Shown: in pieces, positions 8,982 through 15,000 of the stretch
How the letters are laid out: each line of letters opens with the position of its first letter
How positions within the stretch are numbered: position 1 is the first letter of the stretch
Assembly: GCA_903813345.2 (NCBI GenBank)
Contig: CAIIXF020000372.1
Span: forward strand, 3,501 to 18,500
Origin: Owenia fusiformis
Lineage: Eukaryota > Annelida > Polychaeta > Sabellida > Oweniidae
DNA length: 15,000 bases
Direction: 5' to 3'
Program-made: the position numbers and the translations under genes
Notes under the pieces: generated by a model
Databases searched by the model: none
Seen by the model: only the letters and a program-made list of their open reading frames with translations
Told to the model about the DNA's origin: nothing

Positions 8982-9509
8982 ACTACGGCAACCATATAAA
9001 TAGCAAAAAATATACAGTCAATTAAATAAAAATTCCAGTACTTTCACCCTCATCAATATAAAATCATTCATTGGTATTTTTACCATTATGTTAACCTTGT
9101 TTATGTTAAACTAGCACAAATGTTCATTGTCAGTATTAGAAGTTGATGGTGGATGTAGATATCATTCTCCATAGTTTCTAAGTCAGTACATATACTGAGG
9201 CCATACACTTGGTAGTGAGGATCATACACCACTATGATAAAAAATAACTAATGTTTTTTTGTGAATGTCGGGTATTTCTCGACATCTCTTTAGCTTTGGG
9301 ATTTCTTCCTAACATCATCTGTACCATTCTGAAATTAAATTTGAAATGTATAGATAACATTTAAACACATCTATTTTTTATCAAATATTTCAAAAGTTAA
9401 GAAACTTCAAACGTCAAGGAATGAGTCAGGGTATTGCCTTAAAAATTATCGAAAATTGAAGTATGAAAAACCAACTCAGTCACACATCTTCTTACTATAA
9501 AGCGTGGTG
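8982..9509. other. Satellite tail, then gene-free AT-rich DNA
   Basis: About 30 bp after the foldback element still resemble the 450-bp unit (GGCAACCATA followed by ATACAGTC). From about 9010 to 9509 nothing is recognised: no exon, no inverted repeat, no tandem period. Confidence 0.5.
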
Positions 9510-10522
9510 GTCCGTCTGTCTTTCTGTCTGTCTGTCTGTCCAGACATCTCCTCCTAGATGGTTTGACCTTGGGCCCTTATACTTGGTCAACATACTAAGT
9601 GGGGCAGTGAGCATTCTACGAAGGTAAGAGGTCAAGATCATTCCAAGGTCAAAGGTCAATATCTAAGTATTTGAATTTTTAAGATCTTGGTTTGTGCTTT
9701 GACCCTTGACTACCCATGATGAAGTGATCTGAGGTCAAGGTCAACATTATGGGTTCAGGTCATTCCAAGGTCAAAGATCAATATCCTAGAATTTGGCGTT
9801 TTAATTCATTTCGGAGCTGTTGTGACGCTTGGCAACCCATAATTAGGTGAGCTGAGGTCAGGGTCATTCCTAGTTCAAAGGTCAACATTTAGGTTTATGG
9901 TGATTTAAGGTCATTGAAACTGCTGTGACCCTTGGTGACTAATCATTAGGTGACCTGAGGTAAAGATCAACCTTATGGGTCAAGGTCATTCCAAGCTCAA
10001 GGGTCAATATCTTGGTATTTGACATCCTAGGTCAAAGGTCAATATCTAGGCATTTGATGATTTAAGGCCAGCTTCTGCAACCCTTGGCGACCAATAATTA
10101 GTTGACTTAAGGTGAAGGTCAATGTTTTGGGTCAAGGTTATCTTAAGGTTAAAGGTCAATATCTAAGTATTTGGCATTTTAAGCACCTTGGAGGCTGCTG
10201 TGACCCTTGATTAGGTGACCTTAGGTCATTGTTCATGGGTCAAGGTCAAAGGTCAATAACTAAGTATTTGGCGTTTTAAGGCACTTAAAAGATACTGTGA
10301 CTTGGTGACTCATGATTAGGCTATATGAGGTCAAAGTCAATGTTTATGGGCCAAGGTCATCTCAAAGTCAAAGGTGAATATCTAGGTATTTGATGTTTTT
10401 AGGTCTTTTGGACAAGATCACCTCAATTCAAGAATCAGGCAAAGTCAAATGATCAATTTACAGGTATTTAGCATTTTATGGGAGCTGCTGTCATGTTGGG
10501 ACTGATGTTCCCCTTGGTGAGC
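9510..10522 (+). repeat. GTCT microsatellite followed by a 115-121 bp minisatellite rich in AGGTCA
   Basis: A (GTCT)n run at 9510-9541 leads into about nine degenerate tandem units. The anchor GGTCAATATCTAAGTATTTG and variants appear near 9655, 9776, 9889, 10004, 10036, 10157, 10251, 10372 and 10449; most spacings are 94-121 bp. Other shared words are GCTGCTGTGACCCTTGGTGAC, AATTAGGTGA and GGTCAAGGTCATTCCAAGG. Three perfect AGGTCA-A-AGGTCA sites lie at 9646-9658, 10029-10041 and 10243-10255. The array is non-coding. A microsatellite head plus a core-repeat array is the layout described for bivalve pearl elements and Helentron-derived HINEs. The termini could not be placed, so mobility is inference. 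Confidence 0.75.
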
Positions 10523-10755
10523 CACTCCAAAAGGTAGATTGCTAGTATTGTTAACCCTTAACATCTTATCCTTCTTCTGAGAGTACAGAAATAACAATTT
10601 GTATGACGATACATGAAGAATATTGACATCAAAGACAATGCATTTCAATATACCAGAATCGAAAAAATATCAAGTGCAAATACTAAAAGAGTAATTTATA
10701 CAAAAAAAATTTGAAGCATATCCTCCAAAACATTGCTTACTTTCCTTGTATTGTG
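10523..10755. other. Short gene-free spacer
   Basis: No exon or repeat is recognised. The short minus-strand frames here lack splice context and family signatures and are treated as chance. Confidence 0.4.
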
Positions 10756-11395
10756 TGTCCCAAAAAATTAGACACTTTTTGACAAGAATTTTCTCGACAA
10801 CTGATAAACCAAATTCACTGAAAATTCGTACAAAGTAGCCTACGAATATCATTAGCAAGTTGTCAAAATATAAACAAGATCAACATTCTGTGAGCGCTAA
10901 GAAATTCAAACAAAAAAGCACACCGGAGCTGTGCGATGAGACCTGTATAGAGTGTGTACCAGCTATCAGGTGATACCATTTGTCAAACTGTCAAAATAGC
11001 TTGTCTGTGTGTCATGTTTAATTAATTTTTTTTATTCTTCCTAAATTTCCAAAATCCATTCATTCTCAAAATTAATTGGAGGAGATATTGTTAGAATAAA
11101 TACTTAGAAATGGATTAATACGTGACTTTTACATTGATATTGGTTATTTTGAAATACAGTCTATAATTCAAAAATATACACATACTATGAGACCCATCTC
11201 TTACATATTCATAGCACTAGCAGAAGAACTTGGTCCATCTAATTCTAAGTACTCACATAACATTTACTTGATCTTTTTCATATTTTTATACCTTTCTAAT
11301 GATACTCTTGGGCTACTTCGTACGAATTTTCATTGAATTTGGTTTATCAGTTGTCGAGAAAATACTTGTCAAAAAGTGTCTTATTTTTTGGGACA
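10756..11395. mobile_element. Element with 100-bp TIRs, about 640 bp
   Basis: The arm at 10756-10855 is the reverse complement of 11296-11395 with 93 of 100 positions identical by hand count. The outer ends read GTCCCAAAAAATTAGACAC (left) and the equivalent with one change (right), resembling the GTCCCAAAAA ends of many mariner-type elements. The 440-bp interior is AT-rich with no conserved frame and no transposase motif. Short frames on both strands give similar peptides only because the arms are inverted copies. The high arm identity makes this one of the younger insertions in the window. Exact ends and target duplication are not clear. Mariner affinity is inference. Confidence 0.8.
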
Positions 11396-11561
11396 TCAGA
11401 TATAGAAATGAATGGTATTTCTTGATAAGTGAATTGGTGTTTATCCGGGTAATTATCCCATCGAACGAAGTCCAGAGGGATATAGGGAACGCCTTCGTCC
11501 GTCCATCCGTCAGTTCGTCCGTCAGTACGTACGTCCGTCCGTCCATCCGTCCGTCCGGGCA

Positions 11562-12790
11562 ATAACTCAAATACCGTTGGCCCGATTTTGTTCATATTTT
11601 GTACACATATACCCTATGGAGGTGGAAGTTCTGCTCGAAAGCCGATTTTCAAAATGGCCGCTCATTTCAAAATGGCGGCCATTTTAGTGCCGAATTTACA
11701 GTAATTTAGGTGCAATATGTAAAACTGTAATAGGAATATGTTTTAGATGTAAAAAAATTATATATGACATTAATAAAGCTAGAAATGTAGATATTAAAGA
11801 AGCACATGGCAGCCATCTTGAAAAATGGCGGCCTTTACTCGTTATTTTACGATTTTTGCTGTAACTCGAAAAGTAGTGGAGCGATTTTGTTCATATTTGG
11901 TATGTGAATACCATAAACATTGCACACTGTCTAAAGACACTTTTGGTAGAAGGTGGCCATTTTAAAAAATGGCCGCCATTTTAACCTATTTTACTATAAC
12001 TCGAAAAGTAGTGAAGCGATTTTGTTCATATTTGGTATGTGAATACTATAAGGATGGCACACTGTCTAATGACACTTTTGGTAGAAGGCGGCCATTTTGA
12101 AAAATGGCCGCCATTTTAACGTATTTTACTATAACTCGAAAAGTAGTGGAGCGATTTGTTCATATTTGGTATGTGAATACTATAAGTATGGCAAATGGTC
12201 TAACGACACTTTTGGTAGAAGGCGGTCATTTTGAAAAATGGCGGCCATTTTTGCTATATACTCTGTTTGTAAAAATGCCATCCATGGCTGTTCGATGGGA
12301 TTCGCTACGCTTTGGCGTTGCCGTTGTTCTAGTTAAGGGATTATAGTAACTTAAACTTATTAACTTAAAATTTTAATGTATTTTACTATAACTCGAAAAG
12401 TAGTGAAGCGATTTTGTTCATATTTGGTATGTGAATACTAAAAGCATGACACACTATCCTATGACACTTTTAGTAGAATGTGGCCATTTTGAAAAAAATT
12501 TGAAAAATGGCCGCCATTTTAATGTATTTTATAATAATTCGAAAAGTAGTGAAGCGATTTTGTTTATATTTGGTATGTGAATATTGTAACCATGGCACAC
12601 TGTCTAATGACACTTTTGGTAGAAGGTGGCCATTTTGAAAAATGGCCACCATTTTAACGTATTTTACTATAACTCGAAAAGTAGTGGAGCGATTTTGTTC
12701 ATATTTGGTATGTGAATACTATAAGTATGGCAAATGGTCTAACGACACTTTTGGTAGAAGGCGGTCATTTTGAAAATTGCCTGCCATTTT
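11562..12790 (+). repeat. 135-bp tandem core repeats with ATGGCGGCCAT dyads
   Basis: The anchor ACTCGAAAAGTAGTG occurs at 11864, 11999, 12134, 12391, 12537 and 12672, with offsets 135, 135, 257, 146 and 135. A more diverged version lies near 11565, just after the microsatellite. Each unit contains CGATTTTGTTCATATTTGGT, a GACACTTTTGGTAGAAGG segment and a stem of GGC-GGCCATTTT type. At 12087-12112 the arms GGCGGCCATTTT and AAAATGGCCGCC pair perfectly around a two-base centre. The plus-strand frame at 12104-12346 falls within the repeats and tail and has no recognisable domain, so it is not called as a gene. Confidence 0.88.
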
Positions 12791-12893
12791 TGCTATATAC
12801 TTTGTTTGTAAAAATGCCATCCATGGCTGTTCGATGGGATTCGCTACGCTTTGGCGTTGCCGTTGTTCTAGTTAAGGGATTATAGTAACTTAA
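12104..12893 (+). repeat. Recent 538-bp higher-order duplication
   Basis: The segment from TTTTAACGTATTTTACT near 12115, through the tail ending TTATAGTAACTTAAA near 12355, recurs about 538-539 bp later (12653-12893) almost unchanged, including the non-repeat tail with GCCATCCATGGCTG and GATTCGCTACGC. Differences by eye are a handful of substitutions and a 1-2 base indel. The intervening core units are more diverged, so the whole block (two to three core units plus tail) was copied as one piece, most likely by unequal exchange or replication slippage. Confidence 0.85.
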
Positions 12894-13041
12894 AGTTACT
12901 GAGCATCCAGTTTTGACACTTTACCTAGATGATGAGCAGTTAGATTCAATCAAAAAATGATGATGGATGATGTTGGATGGAGAAGTCACATATTCAAAGA
13001 CAAGGCATTAACATGCAAAATGTCACCACTTTTTGGCTTGG
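12894..13041. other. Short gene-free spacer
   Basis: The spacer between two elements has no exon or repeat beyond GATGATG-type low complexity near 12930-12975. Confidence 0.4.
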
Positions 13042-13780
13042 GGACAGGTCATCCCCTAGACAACTCATCCCTGGATAACTCATCCTTTAGACAACTCATC
13101 CCCTGGACAACTTATCCCCTGGACAACCCATCCTAGACAACTCATCCCCTGGACAAATCATCCTTTATCACACGAAGCTAAATTGTAAAGTGATTTTTTG
13201 AAAGGAAATATCAAATAAATACACCTTGGATCATCCAAAATATTATTTTTCACTTTATTGACACAAAATTATGAAATTTAAACTTGAAAACATGAACTTT
13301 AGGAACTTTATCTGTAAAAGTTTTTATCTGTGAATACTGTAAAAAAATAATCCTAGGATTAAAGAATATTTGAGTTATGAACTGAACAAGCATATTTATG
13401 ACATCAAAGAAGCTTCTTTTATCAATGTTAATACAATATCAAAATTGTATATTAAAAGTAAAATTTAAAAGGTAATATTTACAAAACAAATCACAGATTA
13501 ATTGGTTAATTGATTCATCTCCTTGGTTTTCTAACAGTAAAGATTTCCCCTCCAAAAATTATTTGTTCGTGTTATATATGTTTATGCAACTTAAATCTGA
13601 TCATATTCAAACTAAAACATTAAAAAAATCATTTGAATATCAAACATGAATTGATAATGTATAACATTACATTACTCAAACATGCCGAAGGATGATTTGT
13701 TTAGGGGATGAGTTGTCCAGGGATGAATTGTCCAGAGGATGAATTGTCCAGGGATGAGTTGTCTAGGGAATGAGTTGTCC
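13042..13780. mobile_element. Element whose inverted ends are tandem GGACAACTCATCCCC arrays
   Basis: The left end (13042-13163) holds about eight copies of a 14-17 bp unit (GGACAACTCATCCCCT and variants). The right end (13688-13780) holds about six copies in the opposite orientation (AGGGGATGAGTTGTCC). The innermost unit on both sides changes to the same form, GACAAATCATCCTT, which argues for true inverted ends rather than two independent arrays. The 520-bp interior is AT-rich with no open frame. The right end lies about 130 bp beyond the exon's donor, so the element sits in the intron. No target duplication is evident. The family is unassigned; a related solo array is at 1855-1906. Confidence 0.75.
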
Positions 13781-13913
13781 AATTACCCTGTTGAACACCA
13801 ACAACCAAATGCCGAACAGTCTACAAAAACATTGGAGACTGTAACAATATGTCATGACTTGGGGTAGTGACATAAAAATGAATAAACAAAGGTGTATCCA
13901 AAACATCCCATAC

Positions 13914-14069
13914 CAATATTTCCCTGCCTGAGGTCTCCTTGAGTAGGACCGGAAGGCTGTCTGTACCAGCCATGTCATGTTTGTAGAACTTGATTGTCTT
14001 ACACTTTCCTGGCTGCAGCTTGCCCTTCTTGGGGGTGATCTCAAATGGCTTGTTGTCCATTACTTTCAT
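13914..14069 (-). CDS. Internal exon of a HYDIN/CFAP65-like axonemal protein (partial gene)
   Basis: This 52-codon exon reads, on the minus strand, from MKVMDNKPFEITPKKG to SLPVLLKETSGREIL. The pattern PF-x-I-x-P-x-x-G-x-L-x-PG, then a beta strand (TIKFYKHDM) and a GT-x-x-LPVLLK...GREIL strand pair, fits an ASH/MSP-type immunoglobulin-like domain of ciliary proteins such as HYDIN, CFAP65 and CFAP47, which build the axoneme central apparatus or sperm flagellum. Upstream, a pyrimidine-rich TTTTTCTCCAG is a good acceptor. Downstream, TTG followed by GTATGG is an acceptable donor; both boundaries are phase 0, and translation past the donor loses domain character. The window holds no other exon I could recognise. 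CFAP65 is my preferred member, from memory of its GTD-x-LPVLLK strand, but this is not secure, so no symbol is given. Confidence 0.8.
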
Positions 14070-15000
14070 CTGGAGAAAAATGTCTTCATTCATTACAACA
14101 TCAAATGTTTCCATAGAGTATTCTTTGAACAGAAGAAGTGATTGGAAATAATTTTTGGATTAAAACTTATATTTTCTATCCAAATTAAGCTGCTTTAAAT
14201 GAAGTTCAAAGGTTTTAGTGACCTCCTCAGCATTTGAGAATAATTCAGGGTGACTCACCAGTATTCAAATCAATTCTACTTATCAATAATTGTCATCTGA
14301 GGAACTTAAATTATTTCCAATATACATGCCAAACATTGAACTTGCCAGATTTAAAGTAACTCCCTATGGGGCACTAGGACCTGGTCAATAGAGGCTTTTC
14401 CATATAGCTTTGAAATCTCATTAAAGGATAGTTTTTAATGAGATTTTAGAAGATCTGTATTTTTAATTACTTAAGACTGACATTTTCTTCTATTTGATGG
14501 CATATTTGAATTCTGTGTGTAATTTTCTAAACTTTGATTTGCACTGTTTATGTACCTATATTCAAATTCTAGAGATTTTCAAGATTTCTAGAAATGGTCG
14601 GGGTAAAACCCCAATTAAAACAATGTTGAAAATCTTGAAAAGTTCATTTACTCTTATAAGAATTACAATTTTAATGTGAAATCACAATCCACATGTCAAT
14701 AATATCATATAGTTAAAGTTCAATGGTGTTTTAAGTTGATCCAAATGGAATTACTTGTTAAATCAATAAATTAAGTGACTCTTGCCATTGAGTTGCCATG
14801 TTATTAAGCCCTACCAATACCCATGATGCCATCTATTGTTCCATTTATATGGAAAATGGTCAATTAGACCACATTAAATTCATTCTATACTTTACAATAG
14901 ATACAATTCTTTTAGGTCTGAGATTAAATTCTTTCATCCAAGACTAAATCAAAATGACGTGTAAAATAATTCAATATCTTGTTTTATATAATATTAAGTA
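14070..15000 (-). other. Presumed upstream intron of the axonemal gene
   Basis: AT-rich sequence without a recognisable exon or repeat family. It contains a perfect 13-bp-arm hairpin at 14413-14446 (AAATCTCATTAAA and its complement around 8 bases) and a weaker nested hairpin near 14571-14642 with a GGGGTAAAACCCC centre. The open reading frame continues from the exon through the acceptor to about 14114, but those residues lack domain similarity and the acceptor is strong, so they are treated as intronic. Confidence 0.6.

Larger units (their letters stand above)
5690..9010 (+). repeat. Satellite-like array with 450-bp period, interrupted by insertions
   Basis: The landmark CTCTATCAGTGT and its neighbours recur at 6090, 6542, 7781 and 8230. 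Offsets are about 451 and 449 bp, plus one of 1239 bp that equals one unit plus the insertion at 6914-7716. Other phase-locked words are ACAAGGTAGC, TATGGCGGACA, TTTCCCAAAATAGAGAAATAC, GAAAATCTACAGTC, CCTCAAGG and GAGAAATACCTATG. Units contain many short dyads, such as CTATGG-AAA-CCATAG at 6581-6595. The first unit (about 5690-5990) is partial and the last is split by the foldback element at 8269-8981. Units are diverged (roughly 75-85% by eye), so the array is old. The short frames inside are not conserved between units, so it is non-coding. Confidence 0.85.
11455..12893 (+). mobile_element. Helentron/HINE-like (pearl-like) repeat element with microsatellite and 135-bp core array
   Basis: Parts in order: ATCCCATCGAAC at 11455-11466; a GTCC-rich microsatellite at 11496-11557; a proto-unit from about 11562; core repeats of 135 bp; and a tail with GTTCGATGGGAT (exact reverse complement of the first motif, at 12290-12301 and 12829-12840), followed by GCTTTGGCGTTGCCGTTG and TTCTAGTTAAGGG. 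Short subterminal inverted repeats enclosing a microsatellite and tandem repeats are the described architecture of HINEs, non-autonomous relatives of rolling-circle Helentrons. No Rep/helicase is present, so it would need help to move. Left boundary uncertain (about 11430-11455); the right end is at about 12893 or at the CTAG just before. A plain satellite cluster is the alternative. Confidence 0.65.

Noticed and set aside
11299-11595. Overlapping open frames of 82-88 codons on both strands
   Set aside because: They read through the TIR arm and the GTCC microsatellite (giving Pro-Ser-Val or Thr-Asp-Gly-Arg repeats). The similar peptide at 10670-10858 is explained by the inverted arm.
12104-12346. 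80-codon plus-strand open frame
   Set aside because: It lies across the 135-bp core repeat and tail, changes frame in the near-identical copy 538 bp later because of a small indel, and has no domain.
13763-14044. 93-codon minus-strand frame overlapping the exon
   Set aside because: It is an alternate-frame shadow of the axonemal exon and runs into the repeat array. The other frame has the domain pattern and matching splice sites.
14070-14114. In-frame upstream extension with an ATG at 14114
   Set aside because: It passes through a strong pyrimidine-tract acceptor, and the added residues show no domain similarity. An internal exon is the better reading.
14598-14612. GGGGTAAAACCCC hairpin as a terminator or RNA gene
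   Set aside because: It is only a short stem in AT-rich intron sequence. Bacterial-type terminators do not apply, and no RNA family features are seen.

Overview
The window looks like AT-rich intronic or intergenic DNA from a marine invertebrate animal, most likely a mollusc or another lophotrochozoan. That placement is an inference. It rests on the lack of long open frames, on one spliced exon of a cilium/flagellum protein, on mariner-type remnants, and on two blocks in which a GTCT/GTCC microsatellite leads into an array of 115-135 bp repeats, an arrangement known from bivalve 'pearl' and Helentron/HINE elements. I see no rRNA, tRNA, CRISPR array or bacterial-type gene.

The only supported protein-coding sequence is a 156-bp phase 0-0 exon on the minus strand (14069 down to 13914). 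It encodes 52 residues of an ASH/MSP-type immunoglobulin-like domain of the HYDIN/CFAP65 kind. 14070-15000 would then be the upstream intron and the sequence below 13914 the downstream intron, so much or all of the window could be intron of one large axonemal gene. The only other protein-derived sequence is a decayed mariner transposase C-terminus (about 7435 down to 7125).

Layout from left to right: a 244-bp tandem dimer (about 58-487) with a diverged copy near 2331-2500; a TGACTCAGC-rich patch (539-590); a foldback element (948-1400); a short GGACAACTCATCCCC array (1855-1905) next to a 170-bp dimer (1909-2210); a small hairpin (2556-2646); a GGGAGAAAATC-rich degenerate array (about 3385-4345); a MITE with 15-bp perfect terminal inverted repeats (4587-5047); a hairpin MITE with TA ends (5405-5583); a 450-bp-period satellite (about 5690-9010) carrying two insertions, one of them nested; a microsatellite-headed 115-121 bp array full of AGGTCA half-sites (9510-10522); an element with 100-bp terminal inverted repeats (10756-11395); a Helentron/HINE-like block with 135-bp repeats and a recent 538-bp duplication (11455-12893); an element whose inverted ends are themselves tandem arrays (13042-13780); then the exon.

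The window is therefore best read as a layered record of transposition and satellite growth. The clearest layering is at 6904-7726, where the 450-bp satellite was hit by an element that left an 8-bp target duplication, and that element was then hit by a mariner which later lost most of its transposase. All identities were judged by eye; no alignment or database search was run.
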